Origin: Toxorhynchites rutilus septentrionalis
Lineage: Eukaryota > Arthropoda > Insecta > Diptera > Culicidae
Reading direction: 5' to 3'
DNA: 64,000 bases
Assembly (NCBI RefSeq): GCF_029784135.1
Contig: NC_073746.1
Location: 5,997,136-6,061,135, forward strand
Both the position numbers and the translations under genes were made by a program. Of this stretch, positions 11,530 to 23,175 are shown one piece after another. The number at the start of each line of letters is the position of its first letter. The stretch's first letter is position 1. The notes under the pieces are model-generated. The model saw only the letters and a list, made by a program, of their open reading frames with translations. It was not told the origin of the DNA and did not search any database.

Positions 11530-12021
11530 TTAGTACTTGGTGGTATAACCCTTATTACGCATCACTTCTCGCACCCGGTTCGGCATCGACTCCACCAGCT
11601 TTTGGCACGTTCTCAGCGGGATAGCGTACCACACCGCCTGGATTCTCTCCCACAGCTGCTGCTTGTTTTTTGATTTTTCGGTGTACACCTTACGTTTAAC
11701 TATTTCCCATAGGTTCTCTATGGGATTGAGATCAGGGGACTGTGCTGGCCACTCCATAACGTCTACCTTATTATCCTGGAACCACTTTTTAACCGTTTTA
11801 GCGGTATGTTTGGGGTCGTTGTCCTGCTGGAACTGCCACTTTAGGGGCATCTCCCACTCGGCGTGTGGCAGCATTACTTCCCGAAGTATCTGGGCGTAGA
11901 GATGCTGGTCCATAATCCGGTCGATCCAGTACAAGGGACCCACCCCGTACCAAGAAAAGCACCCCCACACCATGATGTTACCTCCTCCATGTTTGAATGT
12001 TTTATTTGTATACTGGGGCAT
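11530..12021 (-). pseudogene. Tc1 transposase C-terminal catalytic part
   Basis: The minus strand encodes 163 residues beginning MPQYTNKTFKHGGGNIMVWG and containing FQQDNDPKHTAKTVKKW and SPDLNPIENLWE. The Asp of QQDN and the Glu of NPIEN are separated by 34 residues, so this is a DD34E Tc1-type enzyme. The frame ends at a natural stop after GYTTKY. It has no frameshift, but the first catalytic Asp lies in the inverted block next to it, so the gene cannot work as it stands. Confidence 0.9.
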
Positions 12022-12030
12022 ATACGCACA

Positions 12031-12151
12031 GCCGAGTGGGCGATGGACCCGGAAAAGGAGAAACTATGGAGAAATGTGCTGTGGTCGGATGAGACCAAAG
12101 TGAACCTCATCGGCTCGGACGGAAAGAGTTGGGTCCATTGCCCACTCGGCT
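12031..12151 (+). pseudogene. Inverted block of the Tc1 transposase with the first catalytic Asp
   Basis: The plus strand encodes LWRNVLWSDETKVNLIGSDG and then KSWVHCP, which is the transposase segment that should lie directly upstream of the minus-strand part. The block is bounded by an 18-base inverted repeat: AGCCGAGTGGGCGATGGA at 12031-12048 and its near-complement at 12134-12151. This fits a local inversion or a template-switch copy that joined through the repeat. Confidence 0.85.
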
Positions 12152-12176
12152 ATATATATACACTATATATACACTA

Positions 12177-12679
12177 GGGTGCCCATGAATGTATGGGAAA
12201 AAATCGACCCTATACAAAATGTTCACCACCTCGAAAAAACACCCTATGCCAAATTTCAGCTCAATCGGACTTAAGGGAGAGTGGCGCAAAGCGGTCAAAG
12301 TTTGAGTTTTTTGTAACTCGAAAAATCACCCCTCCCCCCTTGAGGGACCATACTTTTCGTATCGCATGCCGAAAAAAAAATTAAGTCTCAGAGTGCCGAT
12401 TTTTGACAAAACAAAATTTGGATGACACTAGATCTCGACGTTTCATGTCATTTTAAGATATTTGGCATCAAAAAAAATTTTTCGAATACCCCGATTTCCT
12501 TTACTCCCCCCCTTAGGTGATTTTTTGAGTTTCAAAAAATTCAAACTTTGACCGTTTTGCGCCACTCTCCCTTAAGTCCGAATAAGCTGATATTTTGCAT
12601 AGGGTGTTTTTTCGAGGTGGTGAATATTTTTTATGGGGTAACTTTTTGAATCTCGAGATGACCCTTTTCATTGGCACCC
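12177..12679. mobile_element. MITE with long terminal inverted repeats, TA target
   Basis: A 503-bp element begins GGGTGCCCATGAATG and ends with the complement of GGGTGCCAATGAAAAG. The arms stay similar for well over 150 bases, sharing for example CACCACCTCGAAAAAACACC and GGGAGAGTGGCGCAAA. TA flanks both ends (12175-12176, 12680-12681). It has no coding capacity. The long arms would fold into a near-complete hairpin. Confidence 0.88.
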
Positions 12680-12681
12680 TA

Positions 12682-15600
12682 ATATACACGTTACGATAAA
12701 TGGAATATTTTGTTTTTAAATGGTAAAAAATATACTTGAAACTAGTGAATTATAACCTAATTAAAAATATTCTATCTAAGTTATATATACAGCGCGGCGT
12801 CTAAGTTTTAATCCAAATTCTACTTAAATCTAATGAAAGATTCAGAAGATTAGAATAGTCATAGAGGTAAAAATTTGCCTTAACCTAGTGAAAATTATGT
12901 CTAATTAAAAAAACTTATAAATGTAGATTAATCTAGGAGTGTCACATCAGAACTGCAACGTAGTTGGCACCCGAGAAAACGCTCGTCAGGTCAGGATACA
13001 GCAGATTCTGAAATATTCACACCATATTGTTTTTATTGTTAGGAATTTCACAATTTTTTCCAATCTGTGTGGAATAAAGAGGAAAATTATAAAAACGGAA
13101 ACCATATCTATTTCGGTGCGCCAACAGCTCGAACAAACATTAATCATTCCAATCCCGAGCAACCCAAATACTATCCGAGCTGCATAAAGACCGATCAGAT
13201 TAGTGGTCTGGAAGCTTCCATGGGCTCTCATTCGCGATTAGGCCGTTGGATTTGCATCCATAGAGCAAGTAATAGCAAAATTCGAGCATTAAAATTTTAA
13301 TGTTTCTCTATTAGGGGTTAATATAAAAATTCTCACTGAATTGAGAGCTGAAGCGATTCAAACAAATTATAATGATACTAGAACATTTTAATGAAAATCT
13401 TTTGAACAACGAACTAATTTCATAACAATTTGCTTCGTGACTGTTCATCTAACCGTATGAAATACATTCACAAATGAATCACGAGTGACAAAACAAATCC
13501 CATGCTCAATGAAACATCTCATTTGGAGTCTATCTTTGAATTTCTAGAATTCAAAATTCAAAATGGTGACAAAATCGCGTAGGTAAACACACTTTGTTCG
13601 AACCGTACTGCGAACCGAGCCCCGTCTAAATCCCCGCCTCCACAACGCTGATATTTGTTTTCGCTCGCACAGTTGGAAATGCGCAAACTTCTCCAAAATG
13701 TTTCGACTTTTCACCGAATTATGATCGCCAGCTGAGTGGTTTTATGGTTGATTTTTCGGTCGTTAATTTACGCTGCCAGAGAGAGTCAACGCACTCAGTT
13801 TATCCGAATCATCACAAATTTTAACATATTTTTTTATTATTTCACTCTCGTAAAACAACCGCCAGTTTCTCATTTTGAATTCACATTTAATCCAATGAAA
13901 TATAGAGTTCAAACATCGGTAAAAAAGTGAGATGTATTGCGGACACGTGTTGAGCGGCTCGCGCATATTTTTCGGTTCCTACTTCGTTTGTTGGTCCAGG
14001 GTTGGAAAGGTGTCAACATCGGCAGATGCACCCGCAAGCCGCAAACAAACAGAGAAATTAGCCACTGCACAACTAGCCTTGTTGGATTTCTCCCCCGAAA
14101 ATCTTGCGTCAATGGGAGCTGTCATCAAACCACTCCTCCAGTTCTTCGGCATTACATAACTTCGATTCCACACCGGGTGATAAATTGAAAATATTTTTAG
14201 AACTTCTCAATCAATAGAGTGACTTTCTAGGGGCCGAAAGTCGGTAGCGGCAAAGATGCAACTGCAGCCGCTGAAGATGAAGACATTGTATCTCTCTTTC
14301 TCGTTGATGGGCGAGTGGCCAAGAAGGGAAGCCACCGACAAAGCATTGTAGTTATCGGTTAGCTCATTGGTGTGATGACAATAATAGCGTGTTTCGGATC
14401 TTCTTATGTGCATCGCAGTTAATAGATGAATCGTTTTGCCCTTTCGACCAGGTAACGTGTCCTTTGTTGGCTGACGAAAAACTGCACGCTCCATTATAGC
14501 GAATACCTCTTGCGCATTCACCGTCATTCAAAAACGGCCGCCGCCATCACCACAGGGAAGCCACAATTGTTTTTCTTATTGATGCGCCAAGCGTGTGATG
14601 ATATTCAATTATTTTTGTGTGCCCATTGTGTTAATATTCGTACCGGATCTAAAAAAAAAAAATTTTAAGTCACCGAGACAGAAGTATACATTTTATGGCA
14701 TCCAGGAGAGTCTCAAACAGAGTCTACCAACACGAAACTATAAAAATATTGAGAGTAAAGCTGACAGCTAATTGAATAATCATTCGCTGCTGCTATAACT
14801 GCGTGACACCCACCAACCCCCCCCCCCCCCTCTAAATTGTCCATCGACTCGTTGCTTGCATTAAGATTGTAGTAAGTATATTTTACTTTGAACCGAGCTG
14901 AGAAGCTACTCTCATAAACCGGTAACCGGTTTCAACTGTCGCGGCACTACAACTGCATTGTGTACAACAGTACAGCTCGGTCACGAGAGCTACCTCAGTG
15001 GCGCAAGAAATTATAAATTCGAACATAAAGAATCATTAAACAAAAGCCAATAAAAATAATTGCCAAGTGCGAATAGAATAGGCTTACAGTATAGAGCAGT
15101 GCGGTTGGAAGACATTTGCTACAAATTGGTGGCTGTAGAAAATATCGAGCCGTAGTAATATTTCACATCGTATTACAATATAATTGAATGTGTGCTACTT
15201 TGTAGAAACCGCAGTTGTTTGTGTCTTATCTGTCGTTGACAAAAAGGTAGAAGAGGTTGAAAAACTATTCATACAAAATTAGCGTCTTAAATTTTCTCGC
15301 GTTTTCTCTCTGCTTTTGTATTTTTATTCATTTCAATTTGTTGATTTGAGGTGATATTTCATCCTTTCATGTGTACTGCATTACTATAGCACCATATTCA
15401 TTCACGCACGGTGCAATAATTTTTTTTTGTTTGAGATTTATCGTATTGTAAAATTCATCGCGTAAAGTTATTTTTCATGAAAAGCTTTTAAATAGTTACT
15501 ACTCATTTGCCACATCAAAAGCGAGTGTATAAAGCTTAAATTACTTAGAAATGGGTCACTATCGTATGCCTGTATTTTTAGGCATTCTTCCAATCAAAAC

Positions 15601-15798
15601 ACTTCCTAAGCGCGAAACAAAGGAAATAAAATTATATTTCATGAAAAAAATGAAACAAATCATTCATAGCTATTACGAAGTAGTCCTGTTATTTTGCCGT
15701 TGATCAGCGGGTGCACACTCTCTTCTGTCACGGTCTTGGTCACCCGCTCTCAACTCTTGATTGGACCAATTTCTGGACTGGTGACCAAAGATCGCAAT
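12682..15798. other. Long stretch without recognised genes; contains a C14 run
   Basis: There is no transposon end or domain that I can support. A 14-base C homopolymer lies at 14817-14830. The open frames at 13932-14188 and 14207-14527 overlap on several strands and match no known family. This may be host intergenic or intronic DNA. Confidence 0.4.
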
Positions 15799-16760
15799 CA
15801 ATTTTTTTTATTATTTATCTATACAGTCTTCGCAAAAAAAAAAATGCCGGACAGACTAAAATTAATTATTGATCCTTATACTAAACACATTTCTGGTCAT
15901 ATCAAATTCAAACAAATAAAACACTACATTAAAACGTTGGCAACAAACATCCAAGGGGTTATTTTGTCCATATAGGGTGCGATGCGTTGCTTGCCGAAAG
16001 AAAACAGATTGTCTGGTTGATCTACCTGGAGCGTTGATTCGAAGCTTGCCCAAAAGTTCTACACAGTCAAGATGATTGCTGAGAAGTTCGAAAATCAACA
16101 GTCTCTGGAGAAACTCACGTCGTTTTTGCAGTGTCGGTAAGTGAATCAGTGCGCAGCGTTCTTCGTATGAGGTCAGATGTGGGTCGTGGGGAGATGTTGA
16201 AGAGCATATCGAATGAAACTTTTCTGCACACGTTCCAGGCGAGTGATGTGAACAGTGTGGTATGGGGCCCAAACAGTAACACCGTATTCCAATATACTGC
16301 GTACGAGAGACACATACAACGCTTTGAGACAATAGACATCTCTAAATCCCTGAGTGTGGCGTCTAATGAATCCGAGAACGGCAAAAGCCTTAGCGGTAGC
16401 CGTTGCAATATGCTCCGTAAATTTAAGCTTGTTGTCGAGTACGAGACCTAGATCTTTGACGGCTGCAACTCTTTCCACTTCGTTCGATCCCATCGTATAT
16501 TCAAAGGCGATTGGTGAGTAAAGCCGCGAAAATGTTATCGCGTGACATTTCCTGATGTTCACTTCCATGCCATTTATTGAGCACCAGTCCGGTAGAGCAT
16601 CTACATCCATTTGAAGAGCGCAGCAGTCCATAAATGATGTTACTACTCGAAACAATTTCAGGTCATCTGCATACATTAACTTAGGTGATTTAAGAACAGC
16701 GCAAATATCGTGAATGAAGAGTACGAATAGAAGTGGACCTAAGTGACTGCCCTGCGGCTA
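15799..16760 (-). pseudogene. Jockey-like reverse transcriptase C-terminal part, frameshifted
   Basis: On the minus strand the frame enters at the RT block PQGSHLGPLLFVLFIHDI (about 16760-16700). It continues with MYADDLKLFRVV and passes through DLGLVLDNKLKFTEHI and SLVRSILEYGVTVWAP. Near 16170 the frame shifts, and the C-terminal tail continues to a stop close to 15862. An A-rich strand end at about 15799-15824 probably marks the 3' terminus. The upstream half is missing, as expected for a 5'-truncated LINE copy. YADD is intact, but the protein cannot be made whole. Confidence 0.85.
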
Positions 16761-17349
16761 TTTTTGAAATAGCTGGAAAAATTCGAGAAAATCTAAAGAA
16801 AGCTGGAAGAATCGATTTTTTCTTTTCTCTCAATTTTATTTTTATTAACAATCAAAATTAAGATACGCAGTACCAGTGTCTGAGGCGCCATAATCGCCCT
16901 AATGGTGAACATTTTGTAAAGGTGCTTGGATAAAGTGACCAGATGGTCAGAGGTCTAACGCGGGACACAAAAAACAAAACGTTATGTATATACGTTATGT
17001 GAACATAAACCATAGTTTAGCGAGTCTAAACTGATCAGTATTATTTCATTCTGAGTATCGGCACTCAGTTGTGATTTTTCGGTGGTTTAGATTTTGTTTA
17101 CGCTCGAAAATCACTCGCTCAATCAGAGAATTTACGCCTGGCAAGCACGACTTAAATTCTACAATTTTCTTCAAATTACCGAATGGAATACTCGAACATT
17201 CCAATTAATTTTTCATCGACACAAAAAAATGGACTAATTTCGGATGGCGATGAAAGATAATTTATAGGAACAAATTTTCTTTAAATCTTACGTTTATTAA
17301 GTCTACAACAAAAATGATTCAAGGCTGTTGATTCGCAGCAGCAGCACTG

Positions 17350-18060
17350 TCAAGCAACTTGATGATTTTTCCATACTGCAAGCTCCACCCCGCAGTGAAG
17401 GAGTTGGACATCCTGAGGCACTTTGTGTCCGCCAGATATAGCCGATCTGGTATTTACAATATCATCTCTTTGCCGCTCCTTAAGCCGGGAGATCGAAGCA
17501 GCCGTGGAGAAGAATCTGGCCGAAATGGACATTTTTATGCGGAAGCGTCCGACGAAGACCGGCCGTATCTGAGCAGCAGGCAATCACCCAGAAGGAGTAG
17601 CTTGAGGTGCTGGTGAAAAACTTCTTTTCGTACTCATAGTGAAAGACGAGACGTACTTGATGCTAGAATTCAACGAATGGCAGGGGACCGGGCACTTTAC
17701 GTTCGCCAGGTAAGCGATGATGTCGAATATATCATTCGCATCAAGTTCTCGAAGAAGGTCCTTCTCTGACAGACGTGAAGGGAATGTCCAAGCCGCTATT
17801 CTTTCGAGTCATATGGTGAACGGGGAGATATATAGTACGAAGTGCTTGCCGGAGTTGGGAAGGTGATTTGGTGTTTATGCCGAACCTGGGATCAGCCCAT
17901 TATGCCAAAAGATCACTGGAGGATGGATCGGCTGGAGATAAACCTTGTCGCGAAGACCACCAACCTTCTCAACATGCCCCAGCTGCGCCCGATAGAAACT
18001 TTTGGGCGAATGGTCAAAATAGAGAGACAGACGACCCCAAAACCACGAAAAGGTAAAATA
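17350..18060 (+). pseudogene. Heavily decayed DD37E mariner transposase
   Basis: Pieces in different plus-strand frames correspond to the DD37E transposase at 8722-9733. KDETYLMLEFNEWQGTGHF matches the first Asp block, VFMPNLGSAHYAKRSLE the second (its Asp replaced by Asn), and MPQLRPIETFG the Glu block. Several stops and frameshifts intervene. It lies inside the hAT-like element and is older than the copy at 8593. Confidence 0.75.
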
Positions 18061-18688
18061 ACACCCCGATATAAATCTTTTCATCGGCCATGGTTCAGGT
18101 TCCGGCCAACTTCCGTAAGACCGCCCAGTGCTTCATTTATGATACTTCATCAAACAACTTTGCCTCTTCCTGTCGAGTATACACTACTACTTCCGGCTTC
18201 TTTAAAACGTTAAGCCCTGACCGAGCTAGAGGACCAAAGATGAACTTTTCGTCTGACTCACGTTGGTTCCAGCGGATCAATAGGGTACTTTTATAAAAAT
18301 CATTTTCCAATTTTGTTGCTATCGCTTCCAGTTGACACTCTCTAAACAAAAAGCCTAATGTCGGTGCTAACCAGCTCAACGTATTAATTTTGGATGCATT
18401 AGACTAAGCCCACCAATGGTCGCTAAACCGCAATTCGAGCACATACAGCAACGAATACCGCAACTTGACAGCGCACCAACGGTTGCTTAGTGCGTCGGGG
18501 AAATAGCGTTCGAGCAGCAGAGCAGCAACGAGTTCATAAATATGGCGACTCGATAGCAACCCAAGCAATCGTTGCTATCGATGAAAACAAAAATAAAAAC
18601 AAACGACGTAAGACGTCAGTCACAACAGTTACGCGAACGGACATCGTTGTTTTGTTGAGTTTTGTGGTATTTTTACACTTCGCCGATA

Positions 18689-19694
18689 ATGAGTGCTATG
18701 AAATCGCGAGGAAAAAATTGGTGTCCAGATGAAGACGAAGCTCTATGCCGGGCTTGGCTTGATGTGTCGCAGGATGCAGCCGTTGGAATTAACCAGAGAG
18801 CGGACAATCTGTATGACCGTATTCATACCAAGTTTTTGGAAATTTGCGTGGATAACGGTGTCATATCCATCCCGGAACGTAATTCCAACAGTTTAAAAAA
18901 CCGGTGGCATCATATTAATAAATGTGTCAGCAAATTTGCTGGTTGTCTGGCTCAAATTAATGGCCGACAGCAGAGTGGCGCTTCTCCGGAAGATGCTTTC
19001 AAAAAAGCGCTGACCCTATATGCAACATCAGAAAAAACTCCGTTCAATCTGGTCAATAGCTACCGGATTTTGGAAAGTGCCCCGAAGTGGCAACAATATC
19101 ACAGTGGAAAGGTAATTTGTTTTTGTTTCCCAAGAAGGTAGTTTCAACATATTTTTCTTCGACTGTATTTCGCTTGTCCCGAGGGAAAAATCTTTTTATT
19201 AGAAACTTCCAAGAAATAGCTCGGTGAAATTTATTAAATCATCCATTAATTTCATTCCTTTCTTGCAGGCTCCAAATAGATCACAATGTATGAATGACCT
19301 CGAAACTGAAGAATTCCGTGATGAAGTAACTACTGGAGAAACATCATCCTCAAGTGCGCTCCGTTCAATAGGCAGGGATGCAGCCAAGAAGCAAAAGAAA
19401 TCAGAACTCGATTTGGTCAAATCTGGTAGGCTTTTAGCAGCAACCGCTCAAGCAAAGCTGGCCGATAGCATTGAAAGAACCAAGATATTAAAAAGATTGG
19501 TTAACCATTCGATAATATCTGTGAATCTGAACGGATTGAGTGATGTAGCGAGGGAGTATTACGCTTTAGAGCAGCAACGTATTTTGTCAGAACTGCGAAG
19601 CGAAGAACCTGGTTCCTTTTCAGAAGCTGGTTCTCAGGAAGACGTACTTGAAAATATATCCGATGAAGATGTTGTCAATGAAAATATTGATTAA
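18689..19694 (+). CDS. Harbinger Myb/SANT-like DNA-binding protein (one intron)
   Basis: I read two exons, 18689-19111 and 19269-19694, giving about 281 residues. The start ATG at 18689 begins MSAMKSRGKNWCPDEDEALC. The W-x-DEDE-x-L pattern and the later SLKNRWHHINKCVSKF are the trihelix Myb/SANT signature. The first exon ends at AAAG/GTAATT and the second starts after TTTCTTGCAG, in frame. The C-terminal half is rich in Glu, Asp and Ser and ends with an acidic tail. In this superfamily the Myb-like partner binds the terminal repeats and brings the transposase to the nucleus. No stop or frameshift is seen. The exon borders are predicted from sequence only. Confidence 0.88.
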
Positions 19695-19878
19695 TTTTCT
19701 GATGTTTGTAGCTAGCTAACTCTCAATGTGTTGAGAAATCTTTTTCGAATGTGTCATAATTTATTTGTTTGAATTTAAATGATAAATTTCAGAATTAAAA
19801 TAATATATCAGACAGCCATGTGACAATAAAAACAAATAAAAGTAAAAATAAGTAATAAGTCCGTTTTATTAATTTCAA

Positions 19879-21226
19879 TTATTGCTCTTCTCCCTTCTTG
19901 CTCCACAAATGCTCAATCAAATCATTTTGAAGCTGGTAGTGAATATTGAAATTGTGTACGTATTCAAAGCGTGTTAAAAATTCTGCATATACTGCTTCAG
20001 ATCTCTCTGGAACAATGGAGTTTTCATTTTCATGCCTCTCAAATAGATGATCTCGTTCGTCTTCAATAACCATGTTATGAAGGATGATACAGGTGCGTAT
20101 GATTGAAGCTAAATCTCCTTTATTCCAGAGCCTATAAATTATGCCAAACTGAGACATCAAGACTCCGAATGCGCGTTCCACATCCTTCCGTGTTGATTCC
20201 TGCATTGCTGCGGAGTGCTGGAAAATGCGGGAAAAATGAATGATTAAAATATATTGTAAATATATTGTGTTATTGTGATGAGGAATGTCGTAGATAGTCA
20301 AATCATACCTTTTTCTTCTGACCTACTGGCGATGCAATGGATTGTACAAGTGTGGCAAGAGCAGGATAAATGCCGTCGGCAAGATCGTATCCTGTGTGGT
20401 ATGAACGCCCATTCACTACAAACTCTACAGGAGGAAGTCTATTGCTGTAAAGGCTGCCGAAAATCGGAGATCTTTCCATGACATTTATGTCGTTATTTGA
20501 CCCCGGCATTCCGAAAAAAGCGTGCCATATCCAGAGATCATAAGAGGCAACTATTTCAAGAATTATAGTTGGCTTTTTTTCTTTCCCTTTATACTGCCCT
20601 GCCCAAGCAGTTGGACAGTTCTTCCACTCCCAATGGCAACAGTCCACCGAACCCAACATTCCAGGAAAGCCTCGTTCCTCTCCGATTCGCAACAGTCGAG
20701 CAATGTCAAAAGCTGTTGGGGAACGCAAATACTTTTCTCCAAAAATTTCATTCACGGTTCGGCAGAATTCTGTTAAGCATTTGCGGGCAGTAGATTCTCC
20801 CATCCGGACATATTCGTCAATAGCATCAGATGGTGAACCATAAGCCAGTTGACGAATAGCTGCTGTGCATTTTTGGAGATTTGTTAATCCCCACTTGCCT
20901 GTCGCATCAGGTTTTTGGACGAAATACTCATTCTTTTCTTCAACTGCCGTAGCTACAGTTACAAATAAACTCCTGTTCATGCGAAACCGGCGACGAAAAT
21001 GCTTATCTGTGTACACAGGAGCTTCTGAAAAGTAATCAGCGAATAGTCTCTGGGCACCATCATGTGCTTGCCGATCAATATTTGGACGTTTTCCGACTTG
21101 CGATCCACCTCGTCTTTCAGATCCTACATCGACTGCATTCTGTGCATTCGTCATCCACTGTTGCACGACCTCCATTTCTTCATCACTTGAATCTAGAAAA
21201 GATTGTAACACAACTTCGTCCAGCAT
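19879..21226 (-). CDS. Harbinger DDE transposase (one intron)
   Basis: The minus-strand exons are 21226-20309 and 20217-19879. A 91-bp intron starts GTATGA and ends with a pyrimidine-poor TTTTCCAG. The joined frame gives about 418 residues with the start at MLDEVVLQSF. The DDE_4 nuclease residues are visible: Asp in GMLGSVDCCHWEWKNCP, Asp in GMPGSNNDINVMERSPIF and Glu in RKDVERAFGVL just after the intron. A helix-turn-helix-like segment precedes them (PSDAIDEYVRMGESTARKCL). Length and layout match intact HARBI-type transposases. It faces the Myb gene across a short AT-rich spacer (19695-19878) that must hold both 3' ends. Confidence 0.93.
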
Positions 21227-21820
21227 TTCACTTTTAATTTATACGAATCGACGCGATGAAGAGCAAAACACCTAACTGTCACAGTCGTCGTTCAATCGAT
21301 AGCAACGAATGTAGCAACTGCCGGTGGGAGAATCAAAACATATTATGGCCACCTTGGATGGCAACAACGAGTGTGAGAACTGGTACATTGGTAAAATGGC
21401 TCCCTGTCAAAACCGCTTGAAAATCAATTCCAAAAGCAACCATTGGTGGGGTTAGTCTTAGAAGCGCTCTTGAACAGTCTGCCAAATAAAAGTTTTTTTT
21501 TAATTCATCCATTTAAGAAAATCAACATGATCAAATTGTGATATTGAAATATATTGATATCGCGGGACATTTTCGTTTCTTTTGCCAAATGCGGGACGTT
21601 TCGCGGGACGGAATCTTACGCGGGACATTTTGTTGAAATGCGGGACTGTCCCGCGTAACGCGGGAAGTCTGGTCAGTTTATGCTTGGAGGTTACTATCGC
21701 GAATTTCAGTACCGCGAATATAAAAAAAAACAATCTCGAGTTTCTATGCGGCTCGTGCCGGCCAGTTCAATATCCGCGTGACGTAAATTCCGCGTAATAA
21801 AATTATTGTTTACCATAATA

Positions 21821-23080
21821 TTGGGTGGGAAAAAAAAGTCATATAGTGTAAATATATGGCAACACTTAAACATATCTTGTGTTGTACTTATCGCATCGGG
21901 TCATACTATACGGCTATTCAAAGACGACAATCTGTGCTACAAGTGTCGTTTTGACAGTGTTGTGATTGTCCTTTTCAGTCTCAAGTTAGAGCGCGTCAAA
22001 GATGTTGTTCACCAAGCAAGAAATTAGCCATATTTTACGTTTTTACTACCTGCGGGGTAAAACTGCAACGAAGGCGGCCGAAAAAATTCTTGTAGTTTAT
22101 GGACCCGATACTGTAACGATTCGCACAGCACAGCGTTGGTTTGATCGATTTCGTTCTGGTGTAGTGGCTGTCGAAGATACACCCCGTACTGGTAGGCCAA
22201 TCGTCGTGAAAACCGATAAAATCGTTGAAATCATCCAAGTAGACCGGCATGTGAGCACTCGCTCGATGGGCCAGGAACTAGGTATAGACCATAAAACCGT
22301 TTGGAACCATTTGCAGAAGATTGAATTCCAAAAAAGCTGGATGTATGGGAGCCACACGAGTTGACGCAAAAAAAATCTTTTAGACCGCTGCTGAAACGAA
22401 ACGAACTCGACCCATTTTTGAAGAAGATGGTGACTGGTGACGAAAAGTGGATCACGTACGACAACCTAAAGCGAAAAAAGTCGTGGCCGAAGCGCGGTGA
22501 GCCGGCCCAAACCATCACCAAGCCCGGATTGACGGCCAGGAAGGGTTTGCTGTGTGTTTGGTGGGATTGGAAGGGAATCATCCACTATGAGCTGCTCAAC
22601 TATGGCCAGACCCTCAACTCGGTTCTCTAGTGAGCAGCTTGACCGTTTGAAGCAGGCGATTGACCAGAAGCGGCCAGAAATGATCAATAGGAATGGTGTT
22701 GTTTTCCACCAGGACAACGCTTGGCCTCACACATCTTTGATGACCCGCCAGAAGCTACGGGAGCTCGGATGGGATGTCCTATTGCACCCACCGCATAGTC
22801 CGGACCTGGCTCCAAGTTGTTATCATCTCTTCCGGTCCATGCAAAACGCTCTTGGTGATACTAAGTTGGCCTCAAAGAAGGCTTGCGAAAACTGGCTGTC
22901 TGAGTTTTTTGCAAATAAGGAGGGGGGTTTTATAAGGGGGGATAGTGAAGTTACCTTCTAAATGGCAACAAGTTTGCGAACAAAACAGCGCATATTTGAC
23001 TTAAATTGGATAATTTTAAGTATGTTAAATAAAGCGTCAAATTTCGATCAGAAATACGACATTTCTTTTTCCCCAACCAA
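21821..23080 (+). mobile_element. mariner (mos1-type) element, degenerate
   Basis: Imperfect inverted ends TTGGGTGGGAAAAAAAAGTC (left) and TTGGTTGGGGAAAAAGAAAT (right, complement) bound about 1.26 kb. TA precedes the left end, but the right flank is not TA, so the right boundary may be eroded. The transposase inside is broken. Confidence 0.8.
22002..22961 (+). pseudogene. mariner transposase (DD34D type), frameshifted
   Basis: The N-terminal DNA-binding half reads from ATG 22002 (MLFTKQEISHILRFYYLRGK) through RTAQRWFDRFRSG and a second helix-turn-helix (RSMGQELGIDHKTVWNHL). The frame shifts near 22340, where some residues are also missing. It continues with MVTGDEKWITYDN (first Asp). It shifts again near 22625 and then shows VVFHQDNAWPHTS (second Asp) and HPPHSPDLAPS (third Asp). 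The residues are those of the mos1-like DD34D group. The protein is not functional. Confidence 0.9.
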
Positions 23081-23175
23081 CCCCAACTGTTGTCTAAAAA
23101 GAAGGGTGATCAAAACGCATTCTGGTAAAGATGGCGAAGTAAGATCTACGATGATTTAAGCATCTAGCAGGGTGT

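Larger units (their letters stand above)
11243..12151 (-). mobile_element. Tc1 element (DD34E), rearranged, one end missing
   Basis: One terminus is clear: GTGTCGGACAATAGAATAGG at 11243, next to the TA run. A related inner motif (GCGACATAAAATAGGACC) about 200 bp further in is typical of subterminal transposase sites. The C-terminal two-thirds of the transposase lies on the minus strand. The block before it has been flipped to the plus strand, and the N-terminus and opposite terminal repeat are absent. The broken end runs into TATATATACAC sequence and then a MITE. Confidence 0.85.
18402..21457. mobile_element. PIF/Harbinger transposon, apparently complete
   Basis: A 3056-bp element with terminal inverted repeats GACTAAGCCCACCAATGGTC (left) and GACTAACCCCACCAATGGTT (right, complement): 23 bases with two mismatches. 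It is flanked by TTA at 18399-18401 and 21458-21460, the 3-bp TWA duplication typical of this superfamily. It carries the two genes expected of an autonomous member, a Myb/SANT-like protein and a DDE transposase, in convergent orientation. Both read open once one short intron each is removed. Confidence 0.95.
16931..21680. mobile_element. hAT-like element with 8-bp target duplication, carrying nested elements
   Basis: The left end TAAAGTGACCAGA (16931) and the right end, complement of TAAACTGACCAGA (to 21680), are inverted repeats with one mismatch. TGCTTGGA is directly repeated at 16923-16930 and 21681-21688. An 8-bp duplication is the hallmark of hAT elements. Subterminal GCGGGACA / TCCCGCG motifs are repeated many times just inside the right end (21560-21660) and once inside the left. 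No hAT transposase remains. The interior is filled by a decayed DD37E mariner and a complete Harbinger element. Confidence 0.82.

Noticed and set aside
13932..14188. Overlapping 60-83-codon frames
   Set aside because: No domain, and competing frames on both strands.
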